The notes: generated from the sequence alone by a model not told the origin. 64,000 nt of DNA from Streptomyces sp. NRRL F-5122 (GCF_001507435.1 NZ_LMWH01000278.1:62001-126000), one strand, 5' to 3'. Shown: positions 23,672 through 32,782, numbered from the stretch's first letter. Program-made: numbers and translations.

Positions 23672-23690
23672 TGTTCCATCCAGCGGAACA
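23672..23690. promoter_or_regulatory. IclR-type operator, copy 1
   Basis: TGTTCC-ATCCAGC-GGAACA, a perfect 6-bp inverted repeat with a 7-bp centre, just upstream of the left arm's first gene. It matches copy 2 at 15 of 19 positions. Confidence 0.65.
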
Positions 23691-23814
23691 CTTTCATATA
23701 TCGATGATTCCAGCGTGTTCGGGATTCCGTCAATACCCCTCGGCAAAGCCCGGGAAAACCTGATGTTTACTGGGGAATAGCTCTTGACCTCACCCGGAAC
23801 CAGTGCTTCTCTGA

Positions 23815-23833
23815 TGTTCCATTGAGCGGTACG
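23815..23833. promoter_or_regulatory. IclR-type operator, copy 2
   Basis: TGTTCC-ATTGAGC-GGTACG, an imperfect version of copy 1, 65 bases before the IclR start. The two copies bracket the divergent promoter region. Confidence 0.6.
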
Positions 23834-23897
23834 GACAAAGAGTCCGACACGGGAACACACCCGTGATCACACTCCCAGGGCAGGCGAGAATGAGCCC

Positions 23898-24719
23898 ATG
23901 ACGACTCAACCCGGAACCGAGACCGCAGGCCGCGTGATCGACGTGCTGCTGCTGTTCACCGACGGACCCGACGAACTCGGCGTCTCCCGCATCGCACGGG
24001 AACTGGGCCTCAGCAAGGCCGTGGTGCACCGCATCCTGCAGACCCTCGTCGCCCGCGGCATGGTCACCCTCGACCCGCAGACCCGGCTGTACCGCCTGGG
24101 CGCGACCGCGGCCGCGCTCGGAGCCCGTGCACTGCGCGAACTCGATCTGCGCGCCGTTGCCGCAAGCGCCCTTCGGCGACTGCAGGAGGAGACGCGGGAG
24201 ACGGTGACCCTCACCGCGCTCGTACCCGGCGGACGTGTCTACGTCGACCAGATCGTCAGCACTCACGAGGTGAAGATGACCGTGGAACTCGGCCGCAGGT
24301 TCCCCCTGCACGCGGGCAGTTCGGGCAAGTGCATCCTCGCCTTCCTGCCGGAAGGGCGACGCGAGGAGATCCTCGCCGGTGGCCTGCCGGCTCTCACCGG
24401 CAGCACCCACACCGACCCCGATGCGCTCCGCGCCGAACTAGAGGCCGTCCGGGAACTCGGATACGCCAGCTCGCAGGGCGAGCGCCAGGCCGACGCAGGC
24501 TCGGTGGCCTCGGCTGTGTTCGGCCTCGACGGCGACGTCCGCGGCTCGGTGTCCGTATGCGGTCCCCGCTCCCGCTTCACGTCGCAGTTCGTCAGCGCCT
24601 GCGCACCCCGAGTGGTCGCGGCGGCCCACGACATCTCCACCGCCCTGGGGTGGACCGGTACCAGCCCCGTGGCCGCGCCCAAGGTCTCCTCCCACGCGAC
24701 AACGGAAGGATCTCCATGA
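23898..24719 (+). CDS. IclR-family transcriptional regulator of the catabolic cluster
   Basis: 273 residues. The N-terminal winged helix (AGRVIDVLLLFTDGPDELGV, SRIARELGLSKAVVHRILQTL) is followed by the IclR effector domain, with VTLTALVPGGRVYVDQI and LHAGSSGKCILAFL. It sits at the divergence point of two catabolic arms, with two matching palindromes. It is therefore the probable local repressor or activator. Its stop overlaps the CoA-transferase start by 4 nt. Confidence 0.93.
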   Translation: MTTQPGTETAGRVIDVLLLFTDGPDELGVSRIARELGLSKAVVHRILQTLVARGMVTLDPQTRLYRLGATAAALGARALRELDLRAVAASALRRLQEETRETVTLTALVPGGRVYVDQIVSTHEVKMTVELGRRFPLHAGSSGKCILAFLPEGRREEILAGGLPALTGSTHTDPDALRAELEAVRELGYASSQGERQADAGSVASAVFGLDGDVRGSVSVCGPRSRFTSQFVSACAPRVVAAAHDISTALGWTGTSPVAAPKVSSHATTEGSP

Positions 24720-25933
24720 CCGACACCGCACCCGCCGCCCCGTCCGCCAGGGGCTCGGCCCTCGCTGGCATCAAGGTGCTGGACATCGCCACCCTTTTCG
24801 CCGGGCCCCTGGCGGCCACCCTGCTCGCCGACTTCGGAGCCGACGTCACCAAGGTCGAACACCCCAAGGGCGACCCGGTACGCAGCCACGGCGCGAGCAA
24901 GGACGGCGTGGGCCTGTGGTGGAAGATGCTGTCCCGCAACAAGAAGGCCGTCACCCTCTATCTGGGCAGCCCGGAGGGGCAGGACATCTTCCGCCGCATG
25001 GTCGCGGACACGGATGTCGTCATCGAGAACTTCCGGCCGGGCACATTGGAGCGCTGGGGCCTCGGCTACGAGGCCCTCGCCGAGATCAACCCCCGCCTCG
25101 TGCTCGCCCGCGTCACCGGTTTCGGCCAGATCGGCCCGTACGCCAAACGTCCCGGCTTCGGCACCCTGGCCGAGGCGATGAGCGGCTTCGCCGCCATCAC
25201 CGGTCAGCCCGACGGACCGCCGACCCTTCCGCCCTTCGGACTGGCCGACGGCGTGTCCGCCCTCACCGCCGCCTTCGGCATCATGACCGCGCTGCACGCC
25301 CGTGAGCGCACCGGACGCGGCCAAGTGCTCGATCTGGCCATCATCGAGCCGATGATCACCCTGCTCGGGCCGCAGGCCATCACCTACGACCAGCTCGGGC
25401 AACTCCAGCCGCGCACCGGCAACCGCTCCGTGAACAACGCCCCGCGCAACACCTACCGGACCAAGGACGGCAGTTGGGTCGCCGTCTCCACCAGCGCCCA
25501 GTCCATCGCGGAACGGGTCATGCGCCTCGTCGGCCGTCCCGAGTACGTGGACGAGCCGTGGTTCGCCTCCGGCGCCGAACGCGCCCGGCACGCGGACGAA
25601 CTCGACGCGGCGGTCGGCTCATGGATCGCCGACCGCACCCGCAGCGAGGTCGTCGAGGCCTTCGAGGATGCCCAGGCGGCCGTCGCACCGATCTACGACA
25701 TGAGTGACATCTTCGAGGACCCGCAGTTCCAGGCCCTGGACACCATCACCGAGGTGGAGGACGAGGAGCTCGGCACCATCCGGTTCCAGAACGTGCCCTT
25801 TCGGCTCAGCGACACCCCGGGGGCCGTCCGCTGGCCCGGTCCGCGCAAGGGCCGGGACACGGCGGAAGTGCTCGGCCGCTACGGCGTCGACGCCGAGGAA
25901 CTCGCCGCCCTGGCCGAACGGGGCGTCGTATGA
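24716..25933 (+). CDS. CaiB/BaiF family (class III) CoA-transferase
   Basis: 405 residues. VLDIATLFAGPLAATLLADF, GADVTKVEHPKGDPVR and VVIENFRPGTLERWGLGYEAL are the family N-terminal motifs. D178 in FGLADGVSAL is in the position of the catalytic Asp of formyl-CoA transferase. It moves CoA between organic acids, here probably activating a di- or branched carboxylate for the CitE-like lyase that follows with a 4-nt overlap. Confidence 0.9.
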   Translation: MTDTAPAAPSARGSALAGIKVLDIATLFAGPLAATLLADFGADVTKVEHPKGDPVRSHGASKDGVGLWWKMLSRNKKAVTLYLGSPEGQDIFRRMVADTDVVIENFRPGTLERWGLGYEALAEINPRLVLARVTGFGQIGPYAKRPGFGTLAEAMSGFAAITGQPDGPPTLPPFGLADGVSALTAAFGIMTALHARERTGRGQVLDLAIIEPMITLLGPQAITYDQLGQLQPRTGNRSVNNAPRNTYRTKDGSWVAVSTSAQSIAERVMRLVGRPEYVDEPWFASGAERARHADELDAAVGSWIADRTRSEVVEAFEDAQAAVAPIYDMSDIFEDPQFQALDTITEVEDEELGTIRFQNVPFRLSDTPGAVRWPGPRKGRDTAEVLGRYGVDAEELAALAERGVV

Positions 25934-26763
25934 CGGGCATCCCGCGGACGGCCGGCGCCGTACGCTCCTGGCTCTACGTCCCCGCCACCCGGCCCGACCT
26001 CCTGGACAAGGCGATGGCGGGCGAAGCGGACGCCGTCGTCCTGGACCTGGAGGACTCCGTGCCCCCGGACCGCAAGGACCAGGCGCGCGCACACGCGGTC
26101 AAGGCGGTGGCCGCCACCTGGCCCAAACCGCTGTGGCTCCGCATCAACCAAGTACGGCTCCCCGACGGGCAGGACGACTTGGAGGCGCTCGCCGGCGCAC
26201 CCGTGCAGGGCCTCAGACTCCCCAAGTGCGAGAGCCCCGACGACATCAGGGCCGTACTGGACCGGGTCGACGCCCCGCTCCATCTGCTGTTCGAGACGGC
26301 CCTCGGGGTGGAACGGGCCTACGAACTGGCCACCACCGCACCGCAGGTGGTCCTGCTCTCGCTCGGCGAAGCCGACCTCGCCGCAGATCTCAGGGTGAAC
26401 GGCGACGAAGCGCTCGGCTGGGCACGCGCCCGCACTGTCAACGCCGCCCGCGCTGCCGGACTTTCCGGGCCGGTCCAGAGCGTCTGGACGCAAGTGGCCG
26501 ACCTGGAAGGCCTCAAGGCCGGCACCGAACGCGCCCGCGCCCACGGGTTCTTCGGCCGATCCGTCGTCCATCCACGCCAGGTTCCCCCGGTCAACGCGGC
26601 CTTCACGCCCGGGCCCGAGGAGGTCGAGGACGCCCGCCGGCTCGTCGACTCCCTGCACCGCGCCCAACGCGCGGGCAACGCGGCCTGGCTCGACGACCGC
26701 GGACGCTTCGTCGACCCCGCGGTCGTCGCCCGCGCGCGCTGGCTCCTCGAACTCGCCGGCTGA
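25930..26763 (+). CDS. HpcH/HpaI (CitE-like) aldolase/lyase
   Basis: 277 residues of the CitE branch. SWLYVPATRPDLLDKA at the N-terminus, VVLDLEDSVPPDRKDQAR with acidic residues near the metal site, LWLRIN, LLFETALGVERAYEL and VLLSLGEADLAADL are all present. Such enzymes cleave beta-hydroxyacyl-CoAs (malyl-, citramalyl-, citryl-type) to acetyl- or pyruvate-level products. Pairing with a CaiB transferase resembles itaconate or mesaconate-type catabolism, though no MaoC-type hydratase is present here. Confidence 0.88.
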   Translation: MTGIPRTAGAVRSWLYVPATRPDLLDKAMAGEADAVVLDLEDSVPPDRKDQARAHAVKAVAATWPKPLWLRINQVRLPDGQDDLEALAGAPVQGLRLPKCESPDDIRAVLDRVDAPLHLLFETALGVERAYELATTAPQVVLLSLGEADLAADLRVNGDEALGWARARTVNAARAAGLSGPVQSVWTQVADLEGLKAGTERARAHGFFGRSVVHPRQVPPVNAAFTPGPEEVEDARRLVDSLHRAQRAGNAAWLDDRGRFVDPAVVARARWLLELAG

Positions 26764-26823
26764 CCACCGCATCCGCGACCGGCTCCGGGCCACCTACCCC
26801 CACTCCCCCAGGCAAGGCAGGTC

Positions 26824-27651
26824 ATGACCCTAGTCCAGCACACCACCAACCCGTTGCTCGCCGCACTGCCGACCGATCCCCGCATCGTCGAGCTGGGCCA
26901 GCCGCTGTTCACCGGCATGCCCTGCTCGCCCAACCACCCCGGGTTCCGTATGACGTTGGCCCGCCGCCACGGCGACATGGTCCGCCCCGACGGGGGCTCC
27001 GCGGCCAACGAGGTGATCATCACCGGCGGTCATGTCGGCACCCACATCGACGCACTCTCCCACGTCAGCCACAACGGGCTGCTGCACGGCGGGGTCGACG
27101 CGGCCCAAGCGCAAACCGGCGGCTCGTTCTCGCAGCACGGCGCCGAGCACACCCCAGCCCTGGTGACCCGTGGCGTGCTGCTCGACGTGGCCGCGGCACT
27201 CGGCACCGGCACCCTCCCCGGCGGCTATGGAGTGACCGCGGCCGACCTGAGCAAGGCGGCGGAACTCGGCGGAGCCGAGCCGCGCGAGGGCGATGTCGCC
27301 GTCGTCCGCACCGGCTGGGCCCGGCACTTCGACGACCCGGTCGCCTATCTGGGCAAGGAATCCGGCGTCCCCGGCATCACGGAGGAGGCGGGCGAATGGC
27401 TCGCCGAGCGCGGGGTGCGGGCGGTCGGCTGCGACACGACGGCCTGTGAGCAGATCCCACCGGGTGCGGGCCACAGCGTCCTGCCGGTGCACCGGCTGCT
27501 CCTGGTCGACCGCGGCATCTACATCATGGAGCACCTGGCGCTCGAGGACCTCGCCGCCACCGGCGTACACGAGTTCCTGTTCATCGTCGCCCCGCTCAGG
27601 ATCGTCGGCGGCACCGGCTCCCCGATCCGCCCCCTCGCGGTGGTGGCCTGA
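26824..27651 (+). CDS. cyclase family protein (kynurenine-formamidase/isatin-hydrolase-like)
   Basis: 275 residues. GGHVGTHIDALSHVSH contains the HxGTHxDxxxH metal motif of the PF04199 family. SGVPGITEEAGEWLAERGVR and HRLLLVDRGIYIMEHL are further family segments. Members hydrolyse cyclic amides, formamides or lactones with a metal. It follows the lyase by 60 nt and its stop overlaps the next start (TGATG). It could catalyse a second hydrolytic ring opening. Confidence 0.88.
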   Translation: MTLVQHTTNPLLAALPTDPRIVELGQPLFTGMPCSPNHPGFRMTLARRHGDMVRPDGGSAANEVIITGGHVGTHIDALSHVSHNGLLHGGVDAAQAQTGGSFSQHGAEHTPALVTRGVLLDVAAALGTGTLPGGYGVTAADLSKAAELGGAEPREGDVAVVRTGWARHFDDPVAYLGKESGVPGITEEAGEWLAERGVRAVGCDTTACEQIPPGAGHSVLPVHRLLLVDRGIYIMEHLALEDLAATGVHEFLFIVAPLRIVGGTGSPIRPLAVVA

Positions 27652-29108
27652 TGACCGACGCGTCCACCACGCCCACCGCCGCCCAGCAGCTCGCGGCGTT
27701 CGCCGTCGCGACACGGGACGCAGGACTCGGCCCGGACCTGCGCGACAAGGTCACCGGCCATCTCCTCGACCTGCTCGGCAACAGCCTCGCAGCCCTGTCG
27801 CAGCGGCCGGGCGCCGCCGTCAGGGAACTCGTCGAGGAATGGGGCGGCTCCCCCGCCGCCACCGTGATCGGCTCACCGGACCCGCTGCCGGCCCCGTCGG
27901 CGGCGCTGGTCAACGGCACCCTCGCGCACAGCCTCGACTTCGACGACACCCATCTGCCGTCCGTCCTGCACCCGTCGGCTTCGGTACTGCCCGCCGCCCT
28001 CGCCACCGCCGAGGCGGTCGGCGCCGGCGGTGCACAACTGCTGACCGCGGCGGCCGTCGGCATCGAGATCACCTGCCGGCTCGGGATGGCGCAGTACGAC
28101 GCCGAACTCGGCAACTCGGTGTTCTTCGACCGTGGTCTGCACGCGACCGCGATCTGCGGGGCGATCGGCGCGGCCTCCGCCGCCGCCGTGCTGCGCGGCC
28201 TGGACGCCGACGGGATCTGCTCCGCGATCGGCATCGCCGCCAGCATGGGCTCCGGCATCATCGAGGCCAACCGCACCGGAGGGACCGTCAAACGCGTGCA
28301 CTGCGGCTGGGCCGCCCACGCCGGTGTCGTCGCCGCCGACATGGCACGCCTCGGCCTGACCGGCCCGCCCACCGTCCTGGAGGGCCGTTTCGGTTTCTTC
28401 CAGGCGTTCTGCGGCGACCGCTTCGACGCGAAGACCGTCGTCGCCGCCACGACCGAGGGCCTCGGTGAACACTGGGAACTGTCCCGGCTGTTCATCAAAC
28501 CCTACCCCTGCAACCACTTCACTCACGCGGGCGTGGACGCGGCCATGAGGCTGCGCGCCCGGGGGGTCGAACCCGACCGCATCATGCGGCTGACGCTCGG
28601 GGTGCCCGCACCCGTGCTGCGCACCATCGCCGAACCGGCGGCCGAGAAGGCCCATCCGCGTTCCGGCTACCACGCGGCGTTCAGCGGTCCCTACACGGTG
28701 GCCGCAGGACTGCTCGCCCGGCCCGGGGAACCGGGCCATGGACTCGGTGTGTTCCACGAGGACTTCACCGACGAGGCGGCGGCGGACCCCGCTCGCCTCG
28801 CCCTCGCCGCCCGCGTGACCTGCGTCGCGGACGAGGAGTGCACCGCCGTCTTTCCGCACCAGTTCCCCGCCGTGCTCACCGCGGAACTCGACGACGGGAC
28901 CACCGTGACCGAGCGGGTCATGGTGAACAGGGGGAGCCCGCAGAACCCTCTCGACGCCACCGAACTCACCGCCAAGTTCCTCGCCAACGCCCGCGGCGCG
29001 GGAGCGGAACAGGCCGTGCGGGACCTGGCCGACGAGGTATGGAACATCGCCGCAGCCCCGGACACCACGCGCCTGACCCGCGCGCTGTCGGCGGTGACCG
29101 GCGCCTGA
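27651..29108 (+). CDS. MmgE/PrpD family protein (right arm)
   Basis: 485 residues with the family features VTGHLLDLLGNSLAALSQRPG, ALVNGTLAHSLDFDDTHLPS, GITASMGSGIIEANRTGG-like IAASMGSGIIEANRTGGTVK and FIKPYPCNHFTHAGVDAAM. It is only moderately like the left-arm member (22210-23652), so the two probably act on different intermediates. Its substrate should be a hydroxylated or unsaturated polycarboxylate by family precedent. Confidence 0.88.
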   Translation: MTDASTTPTAAQQLAAFAVATRDAGLGPDLRDKVTGHLLDLLGNSLAALSQRPGAAVRELVEEWGGSPAATVIGSPDPLPAPSAALVNGTLAHSLDFDDTHLPSVLHPSASVLPAALATAEAVGAGGAQLLTAAAVGIEITCRLGMAQYDAELGNSVFFDRGLHATAICGAIGAASAAAVLRGLDADGICSAIGIAASMGSGIIEANRTGGTVKRVHCGWAAHAGVVAADMARLGLTGPPTVLEGRFGFFQAFCGDRFDAKTVVAATTEGLGEHWELSRLFIKPYPCNHFTHAGVDAAMRLRARGVEPDRIMRLTLGVPAPVLRTIAEPAAEKAHPRSGYHAAFSGPYTVAAGLLARPGEPGHGLGVFHEDFTDEAAADPARLALAARVTCVADEECTAVFPHQFPAVLTAELDDGTTVTERVMVNRGSPQNPLDATELTAKFLANARGAGAEQAVRDLADEVWNIAAAPDTTRLTRALSAVTGA

Positions 29109-29145
29109 CGCACCGCAGACTCCTCCACTCCACCGAGGTGAACCC

Positions 29146-30453
29146 ATGAGTTCCTCGCGTTCCAACGTCCGGTGGCTGACACTCGGACTGATCGTCGCCC
29201 TCATCGTCATCAACTACATCGACCGCAGCGCCATCAGCTACGCGGTCGACCCGCTCACCAAGGCGTTCGGCATCAGCAAGTCCCAGTACGGACTGATCAG
29301 CAGCGCCTTCTCGATCGGCTACATGGTTTTCGCCTTTCTCGCCGGCCCGCTCGTCGACCGCTACGGCGCCCGGCGCATCCTGCTGGTGGGAGTGGCCATC
29401 TGGTCGGTGGTCACGGCGGTGACCCCCGTCTCGGGCTCGTTCATCGGCCTGTTCATGGCGCGGGTGATCCTCGGCGCGGGTGAGGGCCCGGGCTTCCCCG
29501 CGGCGACCCGGACGGTCAGCCGCTGGCTGCCGCAGAAGGAACGCGGCATCGCGCTCGCGATGGTCGGCGGAGTCGCCGTGGCCGGATCCCTGCTGATCGG
29601 CGGGCCGCTCGTCACACAGCTGATCGACGGACTGGGCTGGCGCGGAATGTTCTGGGTCCTCGCCGCCCTCGGCGCACTCTGGTTCGCCACCGCCTGGGCC
29701 CTGTTGAAGAACACCCCCGACGAGCACCACAAGGTCTCGGCCGCCGAGCGCGCGCACATCGCGGCGGGCCAACTCGAGGAAGAACGCTCCTCCAGTGGCA
29801 GCGTCCACTGGCGGCCCGTCCTCACCAACCGGAACCTGTGGGTCATAGCCGTAGGCTACTTCGCCTGGGGGTTCATGTTCTGGGGCTTCATGTACTGGCT
29901 GCCCGAGTACCTGTCCTCGCAGTACGACCTCAGCATCAGCGCGGTCGGGCTGTTCACCGTTGCGCCCTGGGCGGCCGGCGTGGCCGGCGCACTCCTCGGG
30001 GGCGTGCTCACCGACCAGGTGTTCGCCCGCACCGGCAACCCCCGCACCCGCCTCACCATCATGGGCGTGGCGCTGCTGCTCTCCGGCGCCGCACTCATCC
30101 CGATCATCGTCGCACCGTCCCTCACGGTGTCGGTCACCTTCATCTCCATCGGGGTCGGTCTCGGCTTCGTCACCGGGGGCATCTGGTGGGTCGCGGCCAT
30201 CGACGCGATGCCTGCGCAGCCCGGCGTCGCGGCAGGCTTCGCCGACGCGGCGTTCGCGCTCTCCGGCATCGTCGCGCCGTCCGTCATGGGCTTCATCGTC
30301 AGCTCCACGGGCAGCTTCTCCAGCGGCTTCGTCGTGATGACCGCCCTTGCAGTAGTGGGCGCCGGCTCGATGCTGGTCCTGCCGAGGCACCGCCCGCGTC
30401 TGGAGGTCTCCGCACCGGGCGGCACGGCGGGGCTCGCTGTGGGGCAGCGTTAA
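29146..30453 (+). CDS. MFS transporter, anion:cation symporter (ACS) type
   Basis: 435 residues with 12 predicted helices. NYIDRSAISYAVDPLTKAFG is the D-x-R loop of the ACS family, GPLVDRYGARRILLVGVAIW the motif after helix 2, and GEGPGFPAATRTVSRWLP the family signature. ACS members import organic anions such as hexuronates, phthalates and allantoate. As the last gene of the right arm it is the likely importer of the cluster's substrate. Confidence 0.9.
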   Translation: MSSSRSNVRWLTLGLIVALIVINYIDRSAISYAVDPLTKAFGISKSQYGLISSAFSIGYMVFAFLAGPLVDRYGARRILLVGVAIWSVVTAVTPVSGSFIGLFMARVILGAGEGPGFPAATRTVSRWLPQKERGIALAMVGGVAVAGSLLIGGPLVTQLIDGLGWRGMFWVLAALGALWFATAWALLKNTPDEHHKVSAAERAHIAAGQLEEERSSSGSVHWRPVLTNRNLWVIAVGYFAWGFMFWGFMYWLPEYLSSQYDLSISAVGLFTVAPWAAGVAGALLGGVLTDQVFARTGNPRTRLTIMGVALLLSGAALIPIIVAPSLTVSVTFISIGVGLGFVTGGIWWVAAIDAMPAQPGVAAGFADAAFALSGIVAPSVMGFIVSSTGSFSSGFVVMTALAVVGAGSMLVLPRHRPRLEVSAPGGTAGLAVGQR

Positions 30454-30461
30454 CCCCGGTC

Positions 30462-30494
30462 GACTTCTTCCGGCTCGGGCGGGAGGAAGTAGTC
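30462..30494 (+). terminator. hairpin after the MFS gene
   Basis: GACTTCTTCC (30462-30471) pairs with GGAAGTAGTC (30485-30494), one mismatch, 13-nt loop, 8 bases past the stop. It lies between convergent transcripts. Confidence 0.45.
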
Positions 30495-30698
30495 GTGGTG
30501 GCCGGGCGTAACCCATGCCCGTCATGAGGTGTCCAGCCGTGCGCGCTCCGCACCGGGTCTGCCTGCGCCGAGGTCATGTCCTCCCGCATGTTCGCCAGGT
30601 GCGGAGCGTGATCACGCTCGGTTCGCGACGGTGGGTTCGACGCCCTCTGCGCAGGCCCCGCCCCGAGGGCTTTGCCGACGACGTCGGCAGTCGCCCTT

Positions 30699-31688
30699 TC
30701 AGAAGATGTCGAGCACCTCGGCCACCGGCCGTCGGGGCGTGGGCTGCCCCTCCGGGCCGTATCCGAGGCGGAGCACCATCTGCACATGCGCCATGGCCGA
30801 CGTGGGATCGCGTACAGCCCACCGGAGTTCGGGCCATTCCAGGGGCTGGGAGGTCAAAGAGACGACGAGGCCGTCCACGGTGGCCTGGAGCCACACCCGC
30901 TCCAGTGCCTGCCCCGCCCGTAGCCAGTCCACCGGGTGGTCCTGGGCCGTGCCGAGCAGGGCGATGTGAGGTCGCCTTTCGAAGGGGGCCCAGCCGCGGC
31001 CTGCCACCGTACGGCCGCCGGTGAGGTCACGTACGGGAGAACTCACTCCCCACTGTCCGGGGCCGAGCGCTTCCGCCGGAATCCCGTCCGCAGGCGAGCT
31101 TGCACCCGAGGGCTCCGTTCGGACCCACTGCGCCGTCTCACCGCGTACTTCGGGGGCCCGTGCCTCGCGGCATTCGGCATCGTGCACAAGATTCAGTACC
31201 GATTCCGTGTGCCAGGCGTCGGGGAAGACCAGACGGGTTCCTTCGAGGTGGGCCGACAGGCACAGTCCGTCCCGCAGGAACTCCGGTATGTCCTCCTCGA
31301 GGAAGGGCCGGCGGCTGGTGTGACGTCGGCGGATCACCGGCTGCAGCAGGGCGAGTGGGTCGTCCGGGGACGCGCTGCCGGTGAGGTCCACCTCGGCCAG
31401 GAGCAGCGGGTCGGCATCGTCCGGCAAGAGCCGCACGGCGGGTTCCCTGCCTGCCGCCACCGCGGCGACACGCAGATTGAACAGTGCGGCTCCACAGCCC
31501 AGATACAGGCCGCGGTTGTCCGGATCCGTCTTCGGCAGTGCGCGGTCAAGGTCGGCGTACAGCCGCAGGGTGCCACTGTCACGATGGAACCGGAACGTCC
31601 AGGGCTGCGCGTTGTGCAGGGACGGGGCCGCCGTGGCGTCCTCGACGAATGCGGTGACGGCGGGCGTGTCCAGAGTGAGTGCGGTCAC
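30699..31688 (-). CDS. Acg-family FMN-binding nitroreductase-like protein
   Basis: 329 residues from GTG 31688, chosen for its GGGAGG site 5 nt upstream. AAPSLHNAQPWTFRFHRD is the N-terminal FMN-contact motif of the family. LYLGCGAALFNLRVAAVAAG and GQALERVWLQATVDGLVVSL are further landmarks. In mycobacteria Acg (Rv2032) belongs to the DosR dormancy regulon and appears to sequester flavin. It is coupled by GTGA overlap to a small membrane protein upstream. Confidence 0.85.
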   Translation of the reverse strand: MTALTLDTPAVTAFVEDATAAPSLHNAQPWTFRFHRDSGTLRLYADLDRALPKTDPDNRGLYLGCGAALFNLRVAAVAAGREPAVRLLPDDADPLLLAEVDLTGSASPDDPLALLQPVIRRRHTSRRPFLEEDIPEFLRDGLCLSAHLEGTRLVFPDAWHTESVLNLVHDAECREARAPEVRGETAQWVRTEPSGASSPADGIPAEALGPGQWGVSSPVRDLTGGRTVAGRGWAPFERRPHIALLGTAQDHPVDWLRAGQALERVWLQATVDGLVVSLTSQPLEWPELRWAVRDPTSAMAHVQMVLRLGYGPEGQPTPRRPVAEVLDIF

Positions 31689-31960
31689 CGGAGCCTCCCT
31701 TCCGAGTCGGGCGGCCCATCTCCCGGCCATGGCAGACGGTGGGATCGTCTCGTTCGCCGTACCACCCGCACGACGGAGGAGAAGGTCGCCACGTGTTCAG
31801 GCTGCGAGCGGAAGGCACTCCCGCGGTAGGGCCACCCGGACCCTTCCGAGACCAAGTGGACCCACGTCTCCAGGCGCGTATCGAACGGCACGTACAGGGC
31901 GAGCGCCAGGAGGAACGCCCAAAGACCGGTGACGGGCGGCAGAGCGGCGTCATCCGTCAT
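31685..31960 (-). CDS. small single-helix membrane protein upstream of the Acg gene
   Basis: 91 residues starting MTDDAALPPVTGLWAFLLAL, with one predicted membrane helix near the N-terminus and a basic cytoplasmic tail. Support comes from the GTGA overlap with the Acg start and from G/C-biased third positions. No clear ribosome-binding site precedes ATG 31960, and I do not recognise the family. Confidence 0.4.
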   Translation of the reverse strand: MTDDAALPPVTGLWAFLLALALYVPFDTRLETWVHLVSEGSGWPYRGSAFRSQPEHVATFSSVVRVVRRTRRSHRLPWPGDGPPDSEGRLR

Positions 31961-32138
31961 CCGCCCGCGGGACCGACCGTCGCGGAGTCCACGCCGTGCG
32001 CACCCGCGGGCCCGGACGGCGGGCCGTTCGGTCTCACAAGGACCGTCCCCCGACGTCCGGCATGCGCAGTACCTGGCCTGCGACAAGTGGGTGAAAGGCG
32101 ATGCGGTGCCTCACGTCCCCGGCCATCACGGCCCCGCT

Positions 32139-32217
32139 GGGTCGGTCGGTCCCGCTCGGGGACGTTCGGCCTCTGCCCTCGGCCACGACCGTGTCACCAC
32201 ACTGGGACCTGCGGCAG
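32139..32217. promoter_or_regulatory. DosR/DevR-like boxes in the divergent Acg/SHOCT promoter
   Basis: Three sequences resemble the mycobacterial DosR box GGGACnnnnGnCCC. They are GGGACGTTCGGCCT (32159-32172, one mismatch), GGGACCTGCGGCAG (32204-32217, weaker), and the related palindromic GGGTCGGTCGGTCCC (32139-32153). They lie in the 348-bp gap between the minus-strand Acg unit and the plus-strand SHOCT gene. G-rich matches arise easily at this base composition. Confidence 0.4.
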
Positions 32218-32308
32218 AGTGCCGCACCTCAGCGCGTGGGCCACACGTCGACCGCAAGCCGGCGTCATCTTGTCCGTACGGACCTGGTGTACCGGGAAGT
32301 GACTCGCG

Positions 32309-32593
32309 ATGTATTACTGGAACCACCGGGGCATGAATGGATGGGGTTGGTTCGTCGCGTCGGTCAGCGCGATCCTGTTCTGGATGCTGCTGATCCTGCT
32401 CATCGTGTTCTTGGTTCGCACAATGAACCGCGGCTCCGGGCGGCCGCACAACACTCCGGGACGGTTGCCGCCCGAGCGGGTGCTCGCTGAGCGGTTCGCT
32501 CGCGGAGAGATCGACGAGGAAGAGTACCGGCGCCGACTGGCGGTGCTGCGAGAGGAACACCATGGTCCCGACAAACGCGAGCGTGCGCCGTAG
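32309..32593 (+). CDS. SHOCT-domain membrane protein
   Basis: 94 residues. A membrane helix (GWGWFVASVSAILFWMLLIL and on) is followed by a SHOCT motif, PERVLAERFARGEIDEEEYR. SHOCT segments end many small membrane proteins and probably mediate self-association. Similar proteins recur in actinobacterial hypoxia/dormancy clusters. Confidence 0.85.
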   Translation: MYYWNHRGMNGWGWFVASVSAILFWMLLILLIVFLVRTMNRGSGRPHNTPGRLPPERVLAERFARGEIDEEEYRRRLAVLREEHHGPDKRERAP

Positions 32594-32782
32594 TCCTGCC
32601 GTACGGTGCACTGGTCGAGCAAGGTGACATCCGGCTCGTCGGAGGAAGCCGTGCGCTGGGACCATGCGGGTGCGAAAGCCGCCCGGCACCCTCCGTCGCG
32701 GGAATCGCCGAGGCCCTCACACAGCCACCCGGCTCAGGCAACAAGACCATTCCGCGGACGCACAGATAGGGGACGCCGAGCG

